A stretch of DNA of 5,211 nucleotides from contig JAPOZE010000009.1 in the NCBI GenBank assembly GCA_026706225.1, forward strand, positions 1 to 5,211, given 5' to 3'. The DNA is from Acidobacteriota bacterium. Lineage in GTDB: Bacteria; Acidobacteriota; Terriglobia; Versatilivoradales; Versatilivoraceae. How positions within the stretch are numbered: the stretch's first letter is position 1; each line of letters opens with the position of its first letter. This document shows, piece after piece, positions 1 through 5,211 of this stretch. The position numbers were made by a program, and so were the translations under genes. Under the pieces are notes generated by a model. The model did not search any database, was not told the origin of the DNA, and was given only the letters and a program-made list of their open reading frames with translations.

Positions 1-841
1 TCATGACGGTCGACAGGATCAGCCCCTGGTTGGCATCCCGGTCGGTCTTCATGGCGATGTAGCGTTGAACGGCGTTCTGATCGGTGCAAAGCAGTTGGAA
101 GAAGATGAACTGGTAGACGATGATCAGCACCCACACGGTTTGCTCGTTCCAGTCCCAGCCCGTGCTGCCCATCGCGAATTTTCCGTCGGCTATGGCTTCG
201 CTGAATACTTGCGACAGCCCTCCCGGAATGAGATTGACTGCAATGGGAATGCAGATGAGTCCCCCGGCAATCAGGGCGATCCCTTGAAGCAGGTCGGTGT
301 AGATGACGGCTTCCAGACCCCCGAGGATGGTGTAGGTGGCCACCAGGATGCCCAGCACCAGGATCACCCATCCCAGCGGGAAACCGGTCATGGGGCCGAA
401 GGGCAGGCAGACGGCATAGAGAATGACGCCGGTGCGGAACATTTGAAAGACCAGAAAGCCGGCGGCGGCATAGAGCCGGGCCCAGGTGCCGAAGCGCCGC
501 TCCAGGTACTCGTAGGCCGAGCGCACGTGCCCCCGGCGAAAGTAGGGCATGAACAGGAAATAGGCGACGATGGCCGGGATGAAGTAGAAGAAGTGGGCCG
601 GCATGTAGCGCCAGTCCTTGGCAAAGGTGAAACCGGGGATGGCCAGGAAGGTCATCGAGCTGACGATGGTCGCCATCAGCGAAAACCCGACAATCCAGCC
701 AGGCATGCTGCGATTGGCCAGGAAGTAGGCGTCGGCCGAACGGTTGCGGCGGGCCGTGTAGACGCCGATCGCCACCATCGCGCTCAAGTTGATGCAAATG
801 GCCACCAGGTCGGGCCACCTCAACAAATGTTCTGAAACCAT
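1..841 (-). CDS. Sodium:solute symporter (SSS family), N-terminal 280 residues, cut by window edge
   Basis: A membrane carrier that would couple Na+ entry to uptake of a small solute. The ATG at 841 opens an uninterrupted frame of 280 codons that leaves the window at base 1. SSS proteins usually have 450-600 residues, so roughly the C-terminal half is missing. Seen: hydrophobic segments near residues 11-29, 48-70, 82-100, 122-146, 155-173, 185-205 and 235-252; the post-TM1 motif ADAYFLANRS (36-45); the SSS signature at 153-178 ending in YTILGGLEA; then YTDLLQG (181-187) and TDQNAVQRY (253-261). A weak GGA lies about 9 bases before the ATG, and I see no in-frame start just upstream. Aligned without gaps to E. 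coli PutP (from memory), the essential Asp55 is Ile59, while Ser57 is kept as Ser61. Family is certain; substrate is unknown. The neighbouring racemase suggests an amino or imino acid, but the Asp loss argues against a PutP-type proline permease. Confidence 0.93.
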   Translation of the reverse strand, partial: MVSEHLLRWPDLVAICINLSAMVAIGVYTARRNRSADAYFLANRSMPGWIVGFSLMATIVSSMTFLAIPGFTFAKDWRYMPAHFFYFIPAIVAYFLFMPYFRRGHVRSAYEYLERRFGTWARLYAAAGFLVFQMFRTGVILYAVCLPFGPMTGFPLGWVILVLGILVATYTILGGLEAVIYTDLLQGIALIAGGLICIPIAVNLIPGGLSQVFSEAIADGKFAMGSTGWDWNEQTVWVLIIVYQFIFFQLLCTDQNAVQRYIAMKTDRDANQGLILSTVM

Positions 842-1187
842 GTCGTCACGTCCGAAGGATGGGGATGAGTGGGATGCCTTGCGGGAGCGCCTGAGCCTCC
901 ATTGTGTTGTCGGTCCTCGGAACCGCTGTCTCTCCCACCTCTGTGCCGGCTTGCCCCCCGCTCACTGCACAAATCACCACAGGCCGTTCCTTTTCAGAAC
1001 CTTGTCACGCCTTTTGTGAAGGTTTTCTATCAAAGTTTGTGCTGGGTGGGCCCCGGTGAGAGGTACGGGTCAATCCGGCCGGGGAAAGACATGGACCGGC
1101 CACCGTTGCGGCATTATAGGATTTCTCGATGCCTGAACCAAAAAGAATGTGGGGTTTCGGGGTCGCCGATGGCAAGGGGGCCAACAT
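842..1187. other. 346-base intergenic region between racemase and SSS symporter genes
   Basis: This stretch lies downstream of the racemase stop and upstream of the SSS start, both on the minus strand. No reading frame here on either strand resembles a known protein; the short open frames have no credible family motif or ribosome binding site. It holds a candidate promoter near its right end (described separately). It also has small inverted repeats, for example GGCCGG paired with CCGGCC around 1075-1100 and a short CGGTTCC/GGACCG hairpin near 915-930. Neither is followed by a run of T on the minus strand, so I do not call an intrinsic terminator. If the promoter is real, most of the region is a leader of about 265 bases for the symporter mRNA. 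I recognise no known riboswitch or T-box in it. Confidence 0.6.
1113..1141 (-). promoter_or_regulatory. Candidate sigma70-type promoter for the SSS symporter
   Basis: On the minus strand, TTGGTT (1141-1136) is followed by a 17-base spacer and a perfect TATAAT (1118-1113). The -10 box is consensus and the spacing ideal, but the -35 box matches only its first three bases (TTG). Transcription would begin near 1106, giving a leader of about 265 bases before the ATG at 841. The position, just past the racemase stop, is right for separate control of the symporter. It stands out from the surrounding GC-rich sequence, but it is a motif match only and there is no independent support. Confidence 0.4.
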
Positions 1188-2138
1188 TCAAGGGCTGGCC
1201 ACCGGTTTGAGTCCCATCCTCATCGGGTCTCGAGGATCCAGCAGCAAGGTGGCCTCGGCGGTGACGTAAGCAGCCCCCTTGATGGAGGGCACGATGCGAC
1301 CTCGGTCGAGACGGACCGTGGCCTCGAACAGACTGCCGATGATGCTTTCCTGTCGCCAGGTTTGTCCCGGGCCGAAACGGCCGTCGGCGACCAGGCACGC
1401 GACTCTTGCAGAGGTGCCGGTCCCGCAAGGCGAGCGGTCGTAGGAGCCCCCCGGACAAAGAACAAAATTTCTGGAGTCGGCGTCGGCCCGTTGCGGCGGG
1501 GCGTACAGCGCAATGTGATCGATCTCCCGCCGGTCCTTGCCGGTAATTCCCCGATTGCGGAGCTCTCGCCGAATCTTCCAGGTACAGTCGAGCAGGCAGT
1601 CGATGTTGTCCTCGGAAAGCCGAAGGCCATGGTCTTCGCTCAGGAAAAACCAGTTGCCTCCCCAGGCCACGTCTCCCGTCAGGCGGCCGTAACCCTCCGG
1701 ATCCAGGGCCACCCCCTTGGCCAAACGATAGCTGGCCACGTTTTCGATGATGACTTCACCTGACGCTCGCAGGCCGGCGGCAATCGTGCCGGCGGGGGTT
1801 TCCAGGCGATGCCGGCCGGGCCGGATGCGACCCAGGTAACCCAGGGTCGAGACAACCCCGATGGCGCCGTGACCGCACATCCCCAGGTAGCCTACGTTGT
1901 TGAAAAAGATGACTCCGGCGGCGCAGTCCGGCCTGCAGGGCTCGCAGAGAAGGGCTCCAACCAGAGTATCGGAACCGCGCGGCTCGTTGACGACCGCGGC
2001 GCGAAAGGGATCGAAACGCTCGCGAAAGCAAAGCAGTCTTTCGGCCATGGGACCGGCGCCGAGTTGGGGTCCTCCTTCTACCACGACCCGGGTCGGTTCA
2101 CCGGCGGTATGGGAGTCAATGACGCGGATTCGTTTCAT
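1188..2138 (-). CDS. Proline racemase family enzyme, probable 4-hydroxyproline 2-epimerase
   Basis: A cytoplasmic, cofactor-independent enzyme of 316 residues, normal for the family (about 310-340). It should invert the alpha carbon of proline or 4-hydroxyproline by a two-cysteine acid/base mechanism. Seen: the N-terminal motif IDSHTAGEPTRVV (7-19); NEPRGSD (51-57); the first catalytic block MCGHGAIG with C88 and H90; GGNWFF (160-165); the second block DRSPCGTGTSAR with D234 and C238. Known: 3-hydroxyproline dehydratases of this family have Thr in place of the second cysteine, so Cys/Cys supports the epimerase/racemase branch; separating epimerase from proline racemase needs phylogeny. Start: the frame is open up to 2261, but that extension lies in the end of the transporter gene and has no family similarity. 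The ATG at 2138 opens directly on MKRIRVIDSHTAGEP and overlaps the transporter stop as ATGA. I see no clear Shine-Dalgarno, consistent with translational coupling. Products would feed a D-hydroxyproline or D-proline oxidation route, not encoded in the window. Confidence 0.93.
   Translation of the reverse strand: MKRIRVIDSHTAGEPTRVVVEGGPQLGAGPMAERLLCFRERFDPFRAAVVNEPRGSDTLVGALLCEPCRPDCAAGVIFFNNVGYLGMCGHGAIGVVSTLGYLGRIRPGRHRLETPAGTIAAGLRASGEVIIENVASYRLAKGVALDPEGYGRLTGDVAWGGNWFFLSEDHGLRLSEDNIDCLLDCTWKIRRELRNRGITGKDRREIDHIALYAPPQRADADSRNFVLCPGGSYDRSPCGTGTSARVACLVADGRFGPGQTWRQESIIGSLFEATVRLDRGRIVPSIKGAAYVTAEATLLLDPRDPMRMGLKPVASP
2135..2138 (-). promoter_or_regulatory. ATGA stop/start overlap coupling the NSS transporter to the racemase
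   Basis: On the minus strand the transporter's TGA (2137-2135) shares two bases with the racemase ATG (2138-2136), giving ATGA. Upstream of this ATG I see no good ribosome binding site, so the racemase is probably translated by ribosomes that have just ended on the transporter. This decides the racemase start and implies one mRNA and linked expression of both proteins. Confidence 0.85.
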
Positions 2139-3652
2139 GGATCCAAGTGGACTTGCCTGGGCCGGGAAAGGCGGCGATTCAGCAGCCACAGCACTGTCAA
2201 AACCACCCCCCACTGCACCAGGCAGGTCATGACGCTGTAGGGAAGCAGCGGATTGTACCATTCATCCGGGGCGTAAACGGTGGCCGAAAGCGACAGCCAC
2301 CACAACAACAACACCGAGGCCCCAACCGGGACCAGGTAACGCATGGAGGCATCCCACCAGCGACCCGGGGACAGGTCGCCGGAAGCGGCCGTCAGCTCTT
2401 CTCCCCGCAGGCGCTCGCATCCGTATCGGGTCACGGCAAAGGCGACCAGAGCCCCCGAGATCATCAAGGCCACACCCCAGACGAAGTCCTGGTTGGCGAA
2501 AAAGGACAGGCTGACCGCAGAGGGAATGCCCAGCAGGTAGCTGACGACCGCCACCAGCAGGACCGCCCTGGATCGGGTCAATCCGGCATCCACCAGCACC
2601 CGGGTCTGCAGCTCCAGCATGGCCATCAGGGAGCTGAATCCGGCCAGCGTCAGTCCCAGGAAAAACAGTATGGAGAGAGGAGTCCCCAGGAACATGCGGG
2701 CGAAGAGCTGCGGCATCCAGATCAGCGTCAGACCCGTGGATGCGGGGCCGCTGGAGCGCAGAACCTCCAGAGTCTCCCGGCGGGACAGACTCATCTCCGC
2801 CTGCAGGACCGAAAAGACTGTCCCAAACACGATCAAGGCCGCCAGCAGGGAGACCATGTTGTTCCCGATGCCCGTCAAGAGGGCATTCTTGACGATGGGC
2901 TGATGCCTCTGCATGTAGGCGGCATAGGTCAAAAAAAGCCCCCAACCGGCTCCGGTGTCCCAGGCATTCTGACTGAGGGCCTCCAGCCAGATTCTCGGCT
3001 GGAGCAATTGCTCCCAGTCGGGAGTGAACAGGTAGGCCACGCCCGCCCAGGAGCCGGGAAGCGTCAGGGCCCGGACCAGCGAGATCAGGACGATTGCCAG
3101 CAGAGTGGGAATCATCCAGCGGGTGAGGCGTTCGATGGAGCGGATCCCCAGCCAGATCGCCAGGGCGCAAAGCACCAGGGCAAGGGCGTGAAAGAAGGAG
3201 GGCCAGGCCGAGGCCTGGAAGCGGTTCCAGGTCGAGAAGGCAGCTTCGGTGGACAGTGGCAGGGGTGCGCTGACCATCTGCAACAGGTAATAGAGACACC
3301 ACCCGACCACCACCGCATAGTAGAAAGTGATGGCGGCCGAGACAAAAGCGACGAAGCCTCCGGTCCAGGTCAGGTTTCGGCCCCCAATGGCGGCCAGCGC
3401 CTCCACGGGGCCCTTGCGACTCCGGCGACCCATGGCGTACTCGGCCACGATCAGGGGAATGCTCCACAGAAACAGCAACAGCACCCAACTGACCAGAAAG
3501 GCGCCCGCGCCGTGCTCGCCTCCGTTTTGGGCGGCGATGCGGGGGAACCTCGATATGTTTCCGGTCCCCACGGCCACCCCCAGGACGCTGAACAGAAGGC
3601 CCCATCGGGTAGAAAATCGTTGATGGATGCTGCTGTCAGCGTGATCGGGCAT
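2135..3652 (-). CDS. Neurotransmitter:sodium symporter (NSS/SNF, LeuT-like) family transporter
   Basis: A 505-residue inner-membrane carrier with the LeuT fold, expected to import an amino or imino acid with Na+. About twelve hydrophobic segments are visible. TM1 carries the unwound-helix block GVAVGTGNISRFP (25-37), with N32 matching LeuT N27 (Na1 site) and R35 matching the gate Arg30. AENGG-like AQNGG (41-45) and EYAMGRRS (71-78) follow. TM6 is QNAWDTGAGWGLFLTYAAYM (228-247). N264/N265 in TM7 likely include the LeuT N286 equivalent. TM8 has AGFSS (337-341), matching Na2-site A351/T354/S355 with Thr replaced by Ser. The family usually has about 450-550 residues. Start: ATG at 3652 is chosen; an in-frame TTG two codons earlier (3658) has GAGAA at better spacing and is a real alternative. 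The DUF1844 stop lies 78 bases upstream. The ATGA overlap with the racemase gene suggests the enzyme's substrate is this carrier's cargo; that is inference. Confidence 0.94.
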   Translation of the reverse strand: MPDHADSSIHQRFSTRWGLLFSVLGVAVGTGNISRFPRIAAQNGGEHGAGAFLVSWVLLLFLWSIPLIVAEYAMGRRSRKGPVEALAAIGGRNLTWTGGFVAFVSAAITFYYAVVVGWCLYYLLQMVSAPLPLSTEAAFSTWNRFQASAWPSFFHALALVLCALAIWLGIRSIERLTRWMIPTLLAIVLISLVRALTLPGSWAGVAYLFTPDWEQLLQPRIWLEALSQNAWDTGAGWGLFLTYAAYMQRHQPIVKNALLTGIGNNMVSLLAALIVFGTVFSVLQAEMSLSRRETLEVLRSSGPASTGLTLIWMPQLFARMFLGTPLSILFFLGLTLAGFSSLMAMLELQTRVLVDAGLTRSRAVLLVAVVSYLLGIPSAVSLSFFANQDFVWGVALMISGALVAFAVTRYGCERLRGEELTAASGDLSPGRWWDASMRYLVPVGASVLLLWWLSLSATVYAPDEWYNPLLPYSVMTCLVQWGVVLTVLWLLNRRLSRPRQVHLDP

Positions 3653-3730
3653 GCTCAAAACGTTCTCAGTAGAGTTGGAGGGGAAGCGAGGGCGTCTGGG
3701 CGCGGATGGGAAACGTGGGGACGGCAGGCA

Positions 3731-4177
3731 TTACAAGGTGACCCTGCGGGTGCTTTCGACGAAGCTCATCTTGAGGTCGTGCAGACATCGATCCAGCAGC
3801 CGGGTTTCGTCGGGCTGCAGATTTCCCTGGGTCTTGTCTTTCAAGATCTCGAGGATATCGATGGTTTGCCGCGCCGCCGGGAGGTTCTTCTCGACCCTTT
3901 GGGATACAGGATCAGGGACCAGTCCCATCTGGAGCATGGCCGTGGTGGTGAGAGACAGAACCAGGGTGGGAAAGTCCATTTTGGATTCCCGACTGTCCTG
4001 GCCGACAACCGGGGGCGAGGCGTTCTCGCCGGCACTCTCCTGGCCCCGGGCGGCACCCGAGGCGCCGGCAGGACTGGCGGGCCCGCTCGGAGCCTCCTTG
4101 GCCAAGTCTCGCAACTCCCCGTCCTCGGTGAACTTGCGGCGATCGGCCACCCTGAAGCCACTGTCTTCTTCAGCCAT
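3731..4177 (-). CDS. DUF1844 domain-containing protein
   Basis: A soluble 148-residue protein of unknown function. Residues 1-65 are charged at first (KFTEDGELRDL, 15-25, reminiscent of a short conserved head in such proteins) and then become a low-complexity Ala/Pro/Gly/Ser linker. Residues 66-140 match DUF1844: MDFPTLVLSLTTTAMLQMG (67-85), PDP (88-90), a helix with NLPAARQTIDILEILKDKTQGNL (98-120), and a last helix around TRLLDRCLHDLKMSF (125-139). The domain looks all-helical. There is no signal peptide and no convincing membrane segment; residues 70-85 are moderately hydrophobic but belong to the domain. The ATG at 4177 has a strong G-rich ribosome binding site. It begins 34 bases after the oxidoreductase stop, so the two may share a transcript; a functional link is not shown. 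The family is recognised from memory of its pattern; no catalytic residue is known to me. Confidence 0.85.
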   Translation of the reverse strand: MAEEDSGFRVADRRKFTEDGELRDLAKEAPSGPASPAGASGAARGQESAGENASPPVVGQDSRESKMDFPTLVLSLTTTAMLQMGLVPDPVSQRVEKNLPAARQTIDILEILKDKTQGNLQPDETRLLDRCLHDLKMSFVESTRRVTL

Positions 4178-4182
4178 GGATA

Positions 4183-4190
4183 CCCCCCCT
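4183..4190 (-). promoter_or_regulatory. G-rich ribosome binding site of the DUF1844 gene
   Basis: Minus-strand AGGGGGGG lies five bases before the ATG at 4177. It is the clearest Shine-Dalgarno-like site in the window and fixes the DUF1844 start. The seven-G run can pair with the anti-Shine-Dalgarno only in part and is also a slippage-prone tract. Confidence 0.7.
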
Positions 4191-4211
4191 AAAGTGTTTA
4201 ATTCAAATAGC

Positions 4212-5211
4212 CTATAGCGCCAGTTTCCAGGGAGGCCGGTAGTTCATGCCGGTCATGGCTTCCGCTTCGGGATCGTCGATCACCCGTTCCTTGTCGACGT
4301 CCCAGCGGACCTGACGTCCCAAACGCTGGGCGATATTGCCCAGGTGACAGGCAATGACCGAGTTGTGCCCTATCTCAACGTCCGACACCGGGGGCTCGCG
4401 GGAGCGCACGCAGTCCAGGAAATTCTGTACGTGGTCGGGAGTGTAATCCCGTCTGACCCTCTGCCGGGGCAACCCGGCGGCCTTGTAGGTACGCCGACTG
4501 CTGTCGATTCTCCGGGTTTCGGGAAATACCTCCCAGCCGAAGCGATCCACCACCAGAACTCCGTCTTCTCCATGAAAGGCAACCCCGTGCTCCCGTGCCT
4601 CCGGTCCGCGTCCCACGCCCAGGGCGTGTTCCCAGATCATGCTGAAATCGGGGAAGGTCCAGGTGACCTGCTGGGTATCGGGGGTTTCCATGGCGTCGTC
4701 GGGGTAGGCGAATTTCCCTCCGGCTGAGAACGCCGAGACGGGAGCCTTGACCCCCATGCCCCAGTTGGCGATATCGACCAGGTGGGCCCCCCAGTCGGTC
4801 ATCAGCCCGCCCGAGTAGTCCCAGAACCACCGGAAGCTAAAATGAAACCGATTGGGGTTAAAGGGCTGGCGCTTGGCTGGACCCAGCCACAGGTTGTAGT
4901 CCACCCCGGCGGGAGGGGGGCCGTCGGGAGCCTTGGGGGTAGCCGCCTTCCAATCCAGGTAGGCCCAGGTCCGGACCAGGCGAATCCGGCCAATCCGGCC
5001 GGACTTAACGTACTCCACCGCCTGGGCGAAATGGGGAGCGCTCCGCTGCTGGGTCCCGACCTGGACCACGCGCTGGTATAGGCGAGCGGCCCTGACCATG
5101 GTTCGCCCCTCCTGTATGGTCAAGGAGAGTGGTTTCTCAACGTAGATATCCTTGCCGGCTTGACAGGCCGCCACACATTGGAGCGCATGCCAGTGATCGG
5201 GTGTCGCCACG
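4212..5211 (-). CDS. Gfo/Idh/MocA-family oxidoreductase, N-terminus cut by window edge
   Basis: An NAD(P)-dependent dehydrogenase-like protein; family members oxidise or reduce sugars, inositols and related polyols. 332 codons lie in the window. The frame stays open to the right edge, and the apparent GTG start at 5210 is just an internal Val of the usual VxxATPDHWHA motif, so the nucleotide-binding GxGxxG part (and any Tat signal) is missing. Counting from that Val: ATPDHWHA (2-9), the conserved EKP with the cofactor/catalytic-site Lys (25-27), GTQQRS (52-57), DYNLWLGPA (104-112), FRWFWDYSGG (126-135), the DWGAHLVDIANW block with probable catalytic H143 (139-150), and a C-terminal dimer/sheet region ending in GHNSVIACHLGNIA (283-296) and YRPPWKL (324-330). 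The stop is TAG at 4214-4212. The pattern resembles the large secreted or cytoplasmic Gfo/Idh paralogue families of Acidobacteriota and Planctomycetota. The exact substrate cannot be read from sequence. Confidence 0.94.
   Translation of the reverse strand, partial: VATPDHWHALQCVAACQAGKDIYVEKPLSLTIQEGRTMVRAARLYQRVVQVGTQQRSAPHFAQAVEYVKSGRIGRIRLVRTWAYLDWKAATPKAPDGPPPAGVDYNLWLGPAKRQPFNPNRFHFSFRWFWDYSGGLMTDWGAHLVDIANWGMGVKAPVSAFSAGGKFAYPDDAMETPDTQQVTWTFPDFSMIWEHALGVGRGPEAREHGVAFHGEDGVLVVDRFGWEVFPETRRIDSSRRTYKAAGLPRQRVRRDYTPDHVQNFLDCVRSREPPVSDVEIGHNSVIACHLGNIAQRLGRQVRWDVDKERVIDDPEAEAMTGMNYRPPWKLAL

Noticed and set aside
65..835. Plus-strand open frame of 256 codons
   Set aside because: It lies antisense to the SSS symporter, whose minus-strand frame has clear family motifs and membrane segments. 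The plus frame gives a low-complexity hydrophilic product.
1075..1105. GGCCGG/CCGGCC inverted repeat as a terminator for the racemase transcript
   Set aside because: The stem is only about six pairs with a 13-base loop and no T run follows on the minus strand, and it sits downstream of the candidate promoter.
1005..1187. Minus-strand 60-codon open frame between racemase and SSS genes
   Set aside because: It has no ribosome binding site, no recognisable motif, and contains the candidate promoter. Composition looks non-coding.
2139..2261. 41-residue N-terminal extension of the racemase
   Set aside because: It lies wholly in the 3' end of the transporter gene and has no family similarity. The ATG at 2138 begins exactly at the conserved family N-terminus and overlaps the transporter stop.
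2147..4192. Plus-strand open frame of 681 codons spanning two genes
   Set aside because: It is antisense to the NSS and DUF1844 genes and crosses the gap between them. Its translation is rich in Gln, Gly, His and Arg with no domain, as expected for a stop-poor antisense frame of GC-rich genes.
5208..5210. GTG as the start of the Gfo/Idh gene
   Set aside because: It is the Val of the internal VxxATPDHWHA motif; the nucleotide-binding N-terminus must lie beyond the window edge.

Overview
The window is a GC-rich (by eye about 60%) stretch of bacterial chromosome with every recognisable gene on the minus strand. Reading 5'->3' on that strand, from the right edge to the left, the order is: the C-terminal two thirds of a Gfo/Idh/MocA-family oxidoreductase (cut by the right edge), a small DUF1844 protein, an NSS/SNF-family (LeuT-like) sodium-dependent transporter, a proline racemase/4-hydroxyproline epimerase-family enzyme, a 346-base gap with a candidate promoter, and the N-terminal half of a sodium:solute symporter (SSS family, cut by the left edge). 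No tRNA, rRNA, CRISPR array, insertion sequence or phage gene was seen.

The gene types suggest Acidobacteriota, or less likely Planctomycetota or a related deep-branching phylum. The grounds are a DUF1844 protein behind an acidic/Ala-Pro-rich N-terminus, and a Gfo/Idh protein with the ATPDHWHA, WxxWDYSGG and C-terminal YRPPW style common in those groups. This is an inference from gene style, not a proof.

Right part (3731-5211): the oxidoreductase and the DUF1844 gene are 34 bases apart and could be co-transcribed. The oxidoreductase probably acts on a sugar or polyol with NAD(P). The DUF1844 protein has no established role and has an unusually G-rich ribosome binding site.

Central part (1188-3652): the NSS transporter and the racemase-family enzyme overlap by four bases (ATGA), so they are almost certainly one transcriptional and translational unit. 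The enzyme keeps both catalytic cysteines (C88 and C238). That fits a two-base racemase/epimerase (4-hydroxyproline 2-epimerase or proline racemase) and argues against the 3-hydroxyproline dehydratase branch, in which the second cysteine is Thr. The simplest reading is Na+-driven uptake of an imino or amino acid followed by inversion at C-alpha. The later enzymes of hydroxyproline breakdown are not in the window.

Left part (1-1187): a candidate sigma70-type promoter and a long leader precede the SSS symporter, which therefore may be controlled separately from the racemase. The SSS protein lacks the sodium-site Asp of E. coli PutP, so it should not be called a proline permease just because of its neighbour. 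Apart from the transporter-epimerase coupling, the window looks like ordinary metabolic chromosome; no convincing new system was found.
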